This document shows positions 26,969 to 35,057 of a stretch of 64,000 bases of DNA, in pieces. How positions within the stretch are numbered: position 1 is the stretch's first letter; each line of letters opens with the position of its first letter. A program made the translations under genes and the position numbers. This stretch comes from PSRJ01 sp963825305 (GTDB lineage Bacteria; Acidobacteriota; Terriglobia; Bryobacterales; Bryobacteraceae), in assembly GCA_963825305.1 (NCBI GenBank), contig CAWGTA010000017.1, positions 62,001 through 126,000 of the forward strand, given 5' to 3'. Under the pieces are notes generated by a model that searched no databases, was not told where the DNA came from, and worked only from the letters and a program-made list of their open reading frames with translations.

Positions 26969-28006
26969 CTATTTTCGCAGGGCGAGTTTCGATTTTTTTT
27001 CTTCCTCGGCCTTGATCCCCGGCCCGAAAAGCTTTTCGAAGTAGCCTTCCTTCACCAGGCGGTCCACAGTGCTGTTGTCCACCACCGTTCTAAAATCGAA
27101 AGCCTTCATCTCCGCCGCCTGGCGCTGGTCCGATTGCTGGCTCACCACCGATTTAACCGCGCCGGCCAACACGTAGGGGATTCGCTCGAACAGGTTGCCC
27201 TTCTTGTAGCGGTCGTAGATCCGTTCGACATCGGCCTGCGGCTGCTTGTCGAACGCTATGTAAGACTTCACCGCGAATGCCTCATCGTCATAGAAACGCT
27301 GGATGGCTTCGGCCTGGGCCTTGATCAACTGTTCGGCCAGTTTGGGGTCGGAAGTGAGCGTGCTCTTCCGCAGCATATAAACGGTGGCGGCGTAAATCTC
27401 GTCGTGATCGGCCAGGTTGGCCAGGTTCTTATAGCCTTCTTCTTCCAGGCGGAAATAGTTCGGCGCGGTCAGCAGGGTGGCATCCGCGCGGCCGCTAGTC
27501 AAGGCCGCCGCCCGCCCGCTCACGTCGGTTCCCACGGGAATCCATTGCACGTCGCGCAGGCCCAGCCCGAGCGTTCTCAGCAGCGCCACCGTGTAGTTGT
27601 AAGGAGCGTCGCCAATTTGTCCCACGGCGATGCGCTGGCCCTTCAACTCCTTTATGCCGGGCATGTCCTTGCGCGCCATCAAAGCGAACAGCGCCTTGTT
27701 GAGCGAGCTTCCGACCATGACGAACGACCCGTCTTTGAGGCTCGCCGACATGGCCTGTTCGAGCGAGTAGTTGGCCTCTTGCGCTTCGCCGCTCACCAGC
27801 ATCGCGATGCCCGCCGGGTGAACGCCGAAAACGAGGTTGGCGTCTAAGCCGTACTTCGCGTAGAAGCCGCCTTCCTTGGCCATATACATCGGCCAGGAGG
27901 CGCCGCTGCGCGTCGGATAATTGATGGTGATTTTTTGCAGCCCCTGAGCCCACGCGCTATGAGCCACAAGCGCAGTGGCGAGGAGAGCGAGTCTGGCATG
28001 CTTCAT
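26969..28006 (-). CDS. ABC transporter substrate-binding protein (NMT1/SsuA-like)
   Basis: 345-residue periplasmic solute-binding protein with a signal peptide (MKHARLALLATALVAHSAWAQ). The two-lobed fold of the NMT1/TauA/SsuA family is recognisable from ITINYPTRSGASWPMYMAKEGGFYAKYGL, ELKGQRIAVGQIGDAPY and SGRADATLLTAPNYFRLEEEG. No permease or ATPase gene is adjacent, so it is an orphan binding protein. It precedes the LigB-type dioxygenase by 37 bases on the same strand, which makes an aromatic acid or related ligand reasonable but unproven. TAGGAA lies directly before the ATG. Confidence 0.87.
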   Translation of the reverse strand: MKHARLALLATALVAHSAWAQGLQKITINYPTRSGASWPMYMAKEGGFYAKYGLDANLVFGVHPAGIAMLVSGEAQEANYSLEQAMSASLKDGSFVMVGSSLNKALFALMARKDMPGIKELKGQRIAVGQIGDAPYNYTVALLRTLGLGLRDVQWIPVGTDVSGRAAALTSGRADATLLTAPNYFRLEEEGYKNLANLADHDEIYAATVYMLRKSTLTSDPKLAEQLIKAQAEAIQRFYDDEAFAVKSYIAFDKQPQADVERIYDRYKKGNLFERIPYVLAGAVKSVVSQQSDQRQAAEMKAFDFRTVVDNSTVDRLVKEGYFEKLFGPGIKAEEEKKSKLALRK

Positions 28007-28060
28007 TTCCTATCCACTATACGCCACAAATCGTATACTCAGAGTTTTGATGAAATGTGC

Positions 28061-28136
28061 GTTACCGAGCCGCGACCGTAAGGGAGCGGAGGTTGCACAC
28101 GCGGCCCCCGCTCCCTTACGGTCGCGGCTCGGTAAC
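28061..28136. repeat. Family A palindromic repeat, copy 2 (perfect)
   Basis: Perfect 29-base inverted repeat, arms 28061-28089 and 28108-28136, loop of 18 bases. The arm begins GTTACCGAGCCGCGACCG and ends GGGAGCGG. It lies between divergent genes, so it cannot be a terminator for either; a transcribed copy would form a very stable hairpin in the leader of the Rieske gene at 28160. Confidence 0.9.
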
Positions 28137-28159
28137 AGAACTTGTGGGGAGGATGACGG

Positions 28160-29434
28160 ATGCTCGACCGCTCCAAAAACCAACTGCTCACCGAGGTCGG
28201 CCCGGGAACGCCGATGGGCGAACTACTGCGCCGCTACTGGATGCCGATAGCGGCCGTGACTGAATTTGACGACCTGACGATCAAGCCGGTGCGCCTCATG
28301 GGCGAAGACCTCACGCTCTACAAGGATCTCAGCGGCACATTCGGCCTGGTGGACCGCCGCTGCCCCCACCGCCGCGCCGACCTGTCTTACGGCTTCGTGG
28401 AGCAGTGCGGCCTGCGCTGCAATTATCACGGATGGCTCTTCAACGAGCAGGGCCGGTGCATGGAGCAGCCCTACGAAGATGTGGCCGAACCCGAGGCGCG
28501 CTTTCGGGATAAAGTCCGCGTCAAAGCCTATCCCGTGGAAACCCGCGCGGGATTGATTTGGGCCTACCTCGGTCCCGAGCCGGCGCCGCTGGTCCCCAAT
28601 TGGGAGCCCTTCACCTGGCAGAACGGCTTCGTCCAAATCGTGTTCGCCGACGTCCCGTGCAACTGGTTTCAGTGCCAGGAAAACTCCATCGATCCCCTGC
28701 ACTTCGAGTGGATGCACATGAATTGGAGCGTCCGTCTCCGCAACCAGTTGGGGCCGTACTCGCCGCGCCACCTGCGGCTGGAATTCGACGAGTTCGATTA
28801 CGGCTTCGTCTACCGGCGTCTGCGCGAAGGCATGAGCGAATCCGATCCCCTGTGGACCGTGGGACGCGTGTGTCTGTGGCCGAATGCTTTGTTCACCGGC
28901 GATCACTTCGAATGGCGCGTGCCGGTAGACGACGAGCGCACTTTGAGCGTCACCTGGGTCTTCAATCGCGTGCCCCGCGACCGCGAGCCTTATGTGCAGG
29001 AGCGCATTCCGGCCTGGCATGGTCCGTTCCACGATCCGGTGACCGGCCGCTGGATCTCGAGTCACGTCATGAATCAGGATTTCGTGGCGTGGGTAGGGCA
29101 GGGTACCATCGCCGACCGGACCCAGGAGCACTTGGCCACCAGCGATCGCGGAATCCTCATGCTGCGAAAACGTTTCCTCGGCGATCTGGATGAGATCGCC
29201 AAAGGCGCGGACCCCAAAGCGGTGATTCGCGACGCCGCCACGAACCAGTGCGTTCCGCTGCCCATTGCCGAACGAAAAATTCTCAGCCAGGGAGCCACGC
29301 GGGAAGAGTTGATGAAGCACCCGCTGATCGGCAGGACGTTGACGGAAGGTTTTCCCTTCCAGGCAGGCCAACCCGAAGAGGTGCGCAGGGCCTACGAAGA
29401 GGCCATGGGAATCCGGCTCAACGCGAAAAAGTAG
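28160..29434 (+). CDS. Rieske-type aromatic ring-hydroxylating dioxygenase, oxygenase subunit
   Basis: 424-residue cytoplasmic oxygenase. The Rieske [2Fe-2S] ligands are Cys68-x-His70 and Cys87-x2-His90 (CPHRR...CNYHGW). The catalytic domain follows, with NSIDPLHFEWMHMNW at about 175-189 holding the bridging Asp and iron-binding His residues. The sequence is of the phthalate 4,5-dioxygenase/vanillate demethylase-like group, which use a separate reductase; none is encoded nearby. GGGGAGGA 6 bases before the ATG sets the start. Neighbouring LigB-type dioxygenase and binding protein support a role in aromatic breakdown. Confidence 0.9.
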   Translation: MLDRSKNQLLTEVGPGTPMGELLRRYWMPIAAVTEFDDLTIKPVRLMGEDLTLYKDLSGTFGLVDRRCPHRRADLSYGFVEQCGLRCNYHGWLFNEQGRCMEQPYEDVAEPEARFRDKVRVKAYPVETRAGLIWAYLGPEPAPLVPNWEPFTWQNGFVQIVFADVPCNWFQCQENSIDPLHFEWMHMNWSVRLRNQLGPYSPRHLRLEFDEFDYGFVYRRLREGMSESDPLWTVGRVCLWPNALFTGDHFEWRVPVDDERTLSVTWVFNRVPRDREPYVQERIPAWHGPFHDPVTGRWISSHVMNQDFVAWVGQGTIADRTQEHLATSDRGILMLRKRFLGDLDEIAKGADPKAVIRDAATNQCVPLPIAERKILSQGATREELMKHPLIGRTLTEGFPFQAGQPEEVRRAYEEAMGIRLNAKK

Positions 29435-29437
29435 CCG

Positions 29438-29851
29438 TTACTGTTGTTGCTGCGGCGCGCCGGGAGTGCCCGGTTCGCCGGAGGAACCGGCATTGAACAC
29501 GCGCTTGCCGTCGAGCGTCTTGACCGTCTTGGCGTTCGCCAGGTTGGATCCATCCTTAGCGGCCGAGCCGGATACAACGATGACGTCGCCGGTCTTGATG
29601 GTGTCTTTGCGCCAGCCATTCCGCATGAGCAGGTTGGGGCTACCCAACTCGAAATTCCAACTGGTCACCTTGCCGCTGTCGTCCTTCACGTCCAGGTGAA
29701 TCCAGGCGTGGGGATTGACCCACTCAATGCTCGTCACCGTGCCGGTGAGCTCGACCGGTTTCTTGGTATCGTACTCGGCCGCGAACGAGTGGTGCGCCCA
29801 CGCGGGAAGACAAGTCAGGATCAGGACGGCAACAGCGAGTAATTTAGTCAT
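29438..29851 (-). CDS. DUF6152 family secreted protein
   Basis: 137-residue protein with a signal peptide ending AWA, then HHSFAAEYDTKKPVELTGTVT, SIEWVNPHAWIHLDV and a GDVIVVSGSAAKDGS block, the features of DUF6152. The fold is probably a small OB-like beta-barrel in the periplasm. The C-terminus is a low-complexity PGTPGAPQQQQ tail. It converges with the Rieske gene three bases away and is followed on its own strand by two members of the secreted acidobacterial family, with which DUF6152 genes are often seen in this group (from general knowledge, not checked). Function unknown. Confidence 0.85.
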   Translation of the reverse strand: MTKLLAVAVLILTCLPAWAHHSFAAEYDTKKPVELTGTVTSIEWVNPHAWIHLDVKDDSGKVTSWNFELGSPNLLMRNGWRKDTIKTGDVIVVSGSAAKDGSNLANAKTVKTLDGKRVFNAGSSGEPGTPGAPQQQQ

Positions 29852-29890
29852 GCGGTGTCTCTTCTCTCACCGACGACAAGATCGCCGGCG

Positions 29891-30652
29891 TTACTTCCCA
29901 ACCAAATGCTGCGGGTCCAAATTCTTCTCACACACAAATTCCAACAGCTCAGTATCCGGCAGCAAATGCTGCTTTATTGTAGCCGACCACGGCTTGGTGT
30001 ATGCCTTCGGGTCGTCGACCGTCACCAGAACTTCCATATGCCCGAAGTCCTTCCGCCGGAATCGCTCGGTGACATGCAGCGCATCCGTGTGCGGGTGCCC
30101 GAAAGTGTCCATCCACATCTGGTCGTTAAACCCCGCGGTCTCCACCACGAAATCGTCGCCATCCCATTTGCCGATCGAATATCCCATCCAACTGGGGCTC
30201 TCAAATTCCTTGGGAAACTGGCGGCCGTCGGTGAAAATCTGGCGATGCAGATAGTAAATCTCGTACAGAATTACCACCGCATCGGGCGTGGTGTAGATCT
30301 TGAACGGATACGGCAGCGTGTTCACCTTGGGAACGCCCTGCGGCATGCAGCGCGCCTCCGGATCGTCCTTGCCCATGTTGGCCCGCCGCTCGTTGAACAA
30401 CTTCTCGGCCCAGGGTTGGAACGGTGTTTCCTTCATATCGGTGGCAAGGTTCACCAGGTGCCGGGAATCGTCCGCCACCCAGATGCCGTCCAAACTGGGC
30501 TTGCCGTCCCGTGTGCGTGGCGTAGGCGCCGAGAGGTTCGGCTTCCCATCGGCGGTGCGCGGGATACCTTTGCTGGGGAAGTCCAGCCACTGCGCGTGCG
30601 CCGCCAGTGACAGCGCGCACCAAACGACTAATCCAACCAGACCAGTTCTCAC
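29891..30652 (-). CDS. Secreted protein, expanded acidobacterial family (member 3)
   Basis: Paralogue of the genes at 11393 and 12212: GKPSLDGIWVADDS, DDPEARCMPQGVPK, LPYPFKIYTTPD, IGKWDGDDFVVETAGFNDQMW, LHVTERFRRKDFGHMEV and DDPKAYTKPW. The hydrophobic leader VRTGLVGLVVWCALSLAAHA argues for secretion. No ATG suits this leader; GTG at 30652 with AGAGG 8 bases upstream is chosen, and a TTG at 30670 is the alternative. About 253 residues. The GFNDQ(M/F)W and HPHT motifs are shared only with member 4, so members 3 and 4 form a subgroup. Confidence 0.8.
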   Translation of the reverse strand: MRTGLVGLVVWCALSLAAHAQWLDFPSKGIPRTADGKPNLSAPTPRTRDGKPSLDGIWVADDSRHLVNLATDMKETPFQPWAEKLFNERRANMGKDDPEARCMPQGVPKVNTLPYPFKIYTTPDAVVILYEIYYLHRQIFTDGRQFPKEFESPSWMGYSIGKWDGDDFVVETAGFNDQMWMDTFGHPHTDALHVTERFRRKDFGHMEVLVTVDDPKAYTKPWSATIKQHLLPDTELLEFVCEKNLDPQHLVGK

Positions 30653-30756
30653 ATCCAAAGCCTCTGGCAATTATACTTCGTGGGGCGGGTCATCAGTTTC
30701 TGTGGCCTGCCTGTTGTTCTCGCAGACGACAAAAGACGATCGTCTGCGCTGCTGAT

Positions 30757-31482
30757 CTACGGCCGCCCGGCCGGACCCACCAGATGCTGCGTGTCGCGCT
30801 GGTTCTCCTGGCAGATGTATTCCATCAATTCACCGCCGGGCAAGAGGCGGTGCGATGCCAGGATCGTGAACGGCTGCGTGTACGCGCCCGGGTCGTCGAT
30901 GGTGACTTCTTCCTTCAGCGTGTTGACGTCGGTTCGCGTGTAGCGTTCGATGGTATGCAACTGTTCGGTATGCGGGTGGCCGACAAAATCGAACCAGAAT
31001 TTGTCATTGAAGCCCACCGAGTCCACCACCAGGGTGTCGCCTTCCCAATGCCCAATCGAGTCGCCATACCAGGTTGGGTTGGGATCTTTCGGATGCTTGC
31101 GCCCGTCCATGAAAATCTGGCGGAAGCTGTGGATGTTACCTTCAAAGAGGAAGTAGTAGTAAGTCGGCGTCTGAACGATTTTCCACGGATAAGGTGCGTG
31201 GCGCGGCACGCCGGTGGGCAGGCAGTTGGCCTCCGGATCGTCTTTGGACAAGTGGGTCTTCATGGCTTTCTCTGCCTCGGGCTTCAGAGAAATCGTGTCG
31301 CCTTTCTTCAGGCCTAAGGTGATGTCCTCGATCAGGAAAATATCTCCCGGCCGCCAGAGTCCGCCCAAGTCCGGTTTGCCGTCCGCCATTCGCGGCACGG
31401 GCTTTGCCGATTCCTGCGCCGCGGCGGATGCAGCCAACCAGATGAGCGTTGCGGCCGTCAGGACACCGATGGAATTCTTCAT
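30757..31482 (-). CDS. Secreted protein, expanded acidobacterial family (member 4)
   Basis: 241 residues, signal peptide MKNSIGVLTAATLIWLAASA. Motifs: DGKPDLGGLWRPGD, DDPEANCLPTGVPRHAPYPWKIVQT, GHWEGDTLVVDSVGFNDKFWFD, VGHPHTEQLHTIERYTRTD and DDPGAYTQPF. The ATG at 31482 overlaps the stop of the DctA-type symporter gene upstream by four bases, so the two are translationally coupled. An open extension to 31557 lies inside the symporter gene and is rejected. The coupling to a carboxylate transporter is the best functional hint for this family in the window. Confidence 0.85.
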   Translation of the reverse strand: MKNSIGVLTAATLIWLAASAAAQESAKPVPRMADGKPDLGGLWRPGDIFLIEDITLGLKKGDTISLKPEAEKAMKTHLSKDDPEANCLPTGVPRHAPYPWKIVQTPTYYYFLFEGNIHSFRQIFMDGRKHPKDPNPTWYGDSIGHWEGDTLVVDSVGFNDKFWFDFVGHPHTEQLHTIERYTRTDVNTLKEEVTIDDPGAYTQPFTILASHRLLPGGELMEYICQENQRDTQHLVGPAGRP

Positions 31483-32786
31483 GCTGTGGCGGCGACTCCT
31501 TCCACTTCTCCCGCCAGCTCCTTCTGCAGGGTTCTGATATCGATCTCGTGCTCCCATCGCGCCACCACCACCGTGGCCACTCCGTTCCCCAGCATGTTGA
31601 TGACGGCGCGGAACATGCTCATGAAGCGATCGATCCCCAGGATCAACGCCATCCCCGCCACTGGAATCGTCGGTATCACCATCAAGGTTCCCACCAGTGC
31701 GATGAACGCCGCCCCCTGCACGCCGCTCGCTCCTTTGGATGTCAGCACCGCCACACCGAGGATGGTCAGCTGCTGTCCCAGTGTGAGATGGATGCCAGTG
31801 GCCTGCGCCACAAACAGCGCCGCCAGAGTCATGTACATGCTAGTGCCGTCGGTGTTGAACGTGTAGCCGGTCGGTACCACCAGCCCTACCAGCGCCTTGG
31901 AGCAGCCCAGCCGTTCCATCTTTTCCATCAGCCGGGGCAGGGCGGGCTCCGACGAACTCACCGCCAGCACCAGAATGATCTCTTCCTTTATGTATAGAAG
32001 GAATCGGAAAATGTTGAAGCCCGCGGCGCGCGCGATCGCGCCCAAAACGATCACCACAAACAGAATACACGTGGCATAAAACACGGCGATGAGTTTCACC
32101 AGCGGCCCTAGCGAAGCCAAGCCGTACTGGCCGATGGTGAAAGCCATGGCTCCAAAAGCGCCGATCGGCGCCAGCCGCATCAGAATGTTGATCACTCCGA
32201 AGACCGCATGCGTCAAGCCGGTAAACAGATCCACCACCGGTTTGCATTTCGGACCCGCGGCCGACAGCGCGAAGCCAAACAACAAAGCAATGAGCAGCAC
32301 CTGCAGAATGTCGCCGCGCGTGAATGCGTCCACCATGGTGGTGGGAATAATGTGCAACAGAAAATCAGTGACGCTCTGCGCCTTGGCCTGGTTGGTGTAG
32401 CCTGCTACGGCTTTCGCATCGAGTGTGGCCGGGTTGACGTGGAAGCTGCTGCCGGTGGGTACCAGGTTGCCGACTATCAGGCCGATCACCAGCGCCAGCG
32501 TGGAAACCACCTCGAAGTACAGGAGCGCTTTGCCCCCCACGCGGCCTACTTTTTTCATGTCCTGCATGCCGGCGATTCCGGATACTACAGTGCAGAAAAT
32601 GACAACCGCGATGATCATGGTGATCAGGCGGATGAACGCATCGCCCAGCGGCTTCATGGCGATGGCTTTGGCGGGGCTGAGATAGCCGAGCACTACGGCG
32701 ATCCCGACGGCGATTAGGACCTGCGCCGAAAGGCCGGTGTACCAGGCCTTCTTTCGTTGCTTGGTGGGCGTTGTCACGGTAGCCAT
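31479..32786 (-). CDS. Dicarboxylate/amino acid:cation symporter (DctA/GltP type)
   Basis: 435-residue secondary transporter with about eight membrane segments and two re-entrant loops. The serine-rich hairpin SSSEPALPRLMEKMERLG and the substrate-binding segment VPTGYTFNTDGTSMYMTL are diagnostic of the DAACS family, closest in pattern to C4-dicarboxylate carriers. Full length, including TSKGASGVQGAAFI. It would import succinate/fumarate/malate-like acids or aspartate/glutamate with protons or sodium. Coupled at its 3' end to secreted family member 4. No ribosome site is obvious before ATG 32786. Symbol withheld because the substrate class cannot be fixed. Confidence 0.92.
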   Translation of the reverse strand: MATVTTPTKQRKKAWYTGLSAQVLIAVGIAVVLGYLSPAKAIAMKPLGDAFIRLITMIIAVVIFCTVVSGIAGMQDMKKVGRVGGKALLYFEVVSTLALVIGLIVGNLVPTGSSFHVNPATLDAKAVAGYTNQAKAQSVTDFLLHIIPTTMVDAFTRGDILQVLLIALLFGFALSAAGPKCKPVVDLFTGLTHAVFGVINILMRLAPIGAFGAMAFTIGQYGLASLGPLVKLIAVFYATCILFVVIVLGAIARAAGFNIFRFLLYIKEEIILVLAVSSSEPALPRLMEKMERLGCSKALVGLVVPTGYTFNTDGTSMYMTLAALFVAQATGIHLTLGQQLTILGVAVLTSKGASGVQGAAFIALVGTLMVIPTIPVAGMALILGIDRFMSMFRAVINMLGNGVATVVVARWEHEIDIRTLQKELAGEVEGVAATA

Positions 32787-32868
32787 ATCAGGTTCAAGAA
32801 TCTTATCACTTCCGCCGTGCCGCAGCAGGCTCTGCCGCGCGTCCAGTTCGATTACAATGTTTAGTGCA

Positions 32869-33153
32869 ATGCCGCTTTACCGCGTCCACCATATGAAAGA
32901 GTCGCCTCGGCAGCAGTTCCGCTGGGCGCCGCACGTCTCCGGCAGCGCCGTAGTCAAGCCCAAGGACTACGAGCCGGGCGCACAGGTTGAAGCCGCCAAT
33001 GAGTATGAAGCGTGGAGGCTGCTGCGGGAATCGAGCCCACCGCTCGAGATCGGCGATCTGCTGGAAACCGGCGATGGCCAGTTGCGGATCTGCAAGTATG
33101 TCGGCTTCGAACCGGCGCAATGGGTATTGCCGGAACAAGCTCCGGCTTCCTAG
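32869..33153 (+). CDS. Hypothetical protein
   Basis: 94-residue soluble protein without a recognised domain. Aromatic-rich N-terminus (MPLYRVHHMKESPRQQFRW) followed by a basic stretch, then an acidic half with EIGDLLETGDGQLRICKYVGFEPAQWVLPE. An in-frame ATG at 32857 is an equally possible start; no ribosome site is seen for either. The gene ends eight bases before a zinc-ribbon gene in the same direction, which probably belongs to the same unit. Divergent from the symporter. Confidence 0.65.
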   Translation: MPLYRVHHMKESPRQQFRWAPHVSGSAVVKPKDYEPGAQVEAANEYEAWRLLRESSPPLEIGDLLETGDGQLRICKYVGFEPAQWVLPEQAPAS

Positions 33154-33161
33154 GAGATTTG

Positions 33162-33515
33162 ATGCGGGAACCCCGTCTGGGCGACGTAATTGACGACTTC
33201 TGCGTGCGCTGCAAGCGCGTCATGAATCATAACGTGGTGTCGGTCATCAACAACGAGCCTGCCAAGGTTCGCTGCCGCACCTGTCATAGCGATCATGATT
33301 ACCGCCATGAACAAGCCCCGCCGCCGAAGGTGGATCCGCGCAAGCAAGCCCTGTTTGACGAAGTGCTCAAGAAGGTGAACCCAGGCGGAGCCGAAACGCC
33401 GTCGGAAGCAGGAGCTCTCGTGGAAGCGGATGCTCCTTTGGAAGCGGAGGCTTTGTGGAAGCGATCTCTGTGGAAGCGGATGCTCCCTTGGAAGCGGAGG
33501 CTCCCGCGGAGTTAG
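33162..33515 (+). CDS. Zinc-ribbon protein with acidic tail, C-terminus frameshifted
   Basis: Small cytoplasmic protein with a CVRC...CRTC zinc ribbon at about residues 13-43 (DFCVRCKRVMNHNVVSV, VRCRTCHSDHDY), then a linker and a repeat-rich tail. TAGGAG lies 6 bases upstream of the ATG. As read, it ends at 33515 with a Trp/Lys/Arg-rich tail. The DNA copies at 33420-33452 and 33470-33502 are 50 bases apart; adding one base would make 51 and give a 17-residue repeat VEADAPLEAEAxVEAIS followed by an Ala/Glu/Lys-rich end and a stop at 33572-33574. The frameshifted reading is therefore probably not native. RNA or nucleic-acid binding is possible. Confidence 0.65.
   Translation: MREPRLGDVIDDFCVRCKRVMNHNVVSVINNEPAKVRCRTCHSDHDYRHEQAPPPKVDPRKQALFDEVLKKVNPGGAETPSEAGALVEADAPLEAEALWKRSLWKRMLPWKRRLPRS
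33420..33502. repeat. Imperfect direct repeat, 50-base period, coding
   Basis: Two 33-base copies (33420-33452 and 33470-33502) differing at one position, beginning GTGGAAGCGGATGCTCC. The period is not a multiple of three, which breaks the reading frame of the zinc-ribbon gene. Confidence 0.85.
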
Positions 33516-33582
33516 CGGCCGCTGAAGAAGCCGAAGCCCCCAAGGCAAAGGCCAAGGTGAGGGGTAAGAAATAGCCGGAGCT

Positions 33583-34860
33583 TCACGGTTGGCTCGCCGT
33601 GGCGCGTCCTTGTAACGCCTCGTCCAAGCTCAGCCGGTTGTTTTCCAGCGTCACTCCCATCGCCTGATCTAAGGTCACTCTGGCCTTGGCGTAGACGTCA
33701 CGCGCTTGCACCTCCGCAACCTGGCCTGCAAACAGGTCCCGCTGCGCGAGGATTACGTTGTAAGAAGTGGAGAGCCCAGCCACCAGCTTCTGCTGTTCGG
33801 CATCCAGCCTCTGCTCTTCCAGGCGGACCGTCTCGCGCGCCGACGCTACTTGCGCTTTCGACTGCGTGACGGCGATTAGTGCATTCTGCACGTCCACCTC
33901 GATCTGGCTCTGGGTCCGTACCAGGGTGTCTTGCGATTGCTCGAGTTCCAGGCGCGATCGTACTTCGTCCGCCTGAGCCTGCCGGTTGCGCACGGGAAAG
34001 GATATCGTGACACCAAACGCGACTTGCGGATACTTGAAGTGCAGCGCTTCGGTGAAGCTCGTGCCGAAGAAATCATAGAGCCCCACCGTCGTCACGAGCG
34101 CGAACGCGTTGACGTTGGGCAGCAGCGCATTCTGTAGAAACGGGAGGACGTCTTGCTGGCTCTTGATGTTGCCTTCTGCGACGGAAATTTCGGGCCGGTT
34201 CTTGTTGGCGATGTCGACCGCCTCAGCCAGTGCCGGCAATTGCGCGTCGTTTGGCTCGGGGAACGAATCAGTAGTTTCGATGGTGGCTGACGCCAGCGGT
34301 TCGTCCAGCTTCCGGCTCAACATATTCTTTAGTTGCAGTTCGGCATTCTGCGCATTGGTTTGGGCCACGATTAAATCGCGCTGGCTGGCGGCCACTTGCG
34401 CTCCCGCGGTGACGACATCCAGTTGGGCCATCGTGCCCACCTCAACCTGCCTCTTATTGTTGTCCTCCAATTGTTGAGCGACGGCCAATGCCTGAGCCGC
34501 CGCGCGAACCGCCTGCTGGGCAGCCACCAGGTCCCAATACGCATTCTTGGCGCTGGTCAGCGCCGTCACCACCTGCCGCCGGAACGATTCCCGCTCGATC
34601 CTTTGCTCATTCTCGGCCACTTTAATCAAAGCCCGGTTTACTTTAAAACCCCATCCGTTGAGCAGTTGCTGGCTCAGCGACGCCGTAAAACCGGGTGTAA
34701 ACGCGGGATCGAACAGCAAACGCCGTTGCGTGGACCCCTGCCTTTGCAGCCGAGGCACAGCAAACGCAGTCCTCGAATAAGGCGCTCTGCATGCATAAAC
34801 ACTGGGGCTGGAAATTGTCGGCGCACTAACACACGGGCGGGCTAGCGCCACACGAGGCAT
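33583..34860 (-). pseudogene. TolC family outer-membrane efflux protein, 5' truncated
   Basis: 425-codon open frame whose residues from about 47 to the end are a TolC-type protein: FTPGFTASLSQQLLNGWGF at the start of the conserved part, then two long coiled-coil hairpins (KNAYWDLVAAQQAVRAAAQ, QNALIAVTQSKAQVASARE) and a strand near ALLPNVNAFALVTTVG. There is no signal peptide and the first 100 or more residues expected before FTPGF are missing; residues 1-45 look like read-through of non-coding DNA and no alternative frame upstream resembles TolC. A family A repeat starts 108 bases upstream. No efflux pump partner genes are adjacent. Probably a decayed gene. Confidence 0.65.
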
Positions 34861-34967
34861 CTGAGAATCGATTCTTGGCCAGGAGCCTCGTAATTTCCAT
34901 CGCTAAATAGGGCCACTGGAGGCCCCCTACAAAGGACTAGCGAGATTCCGGAACTTTGGCTTCGATT

Positions 34968-35031
34968 ACCGCTCCCTGTGGTCGCGGCTCAGTAGCGCGC
35001 CCGTTACCGAGCCGTGACCGTAGGGAGCGGT
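34968..35031. repeat. Family A palindromic repeat, copy 3
   Basis: Left arm 34968-34994 (ACCGCTCCCTGTGGTCGCGG...) and right arm 35004-35031 (TTACCGAGCCGTGACCG...), loop about 9 bases, a few mismatches. It separates the truncated TolC frame from the 3' end of the anti-sigma gene. Confidence 0.85.
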
Positions 35032-35057
35032 TCTTAGAAATCCGTTCCGAAGTGACC

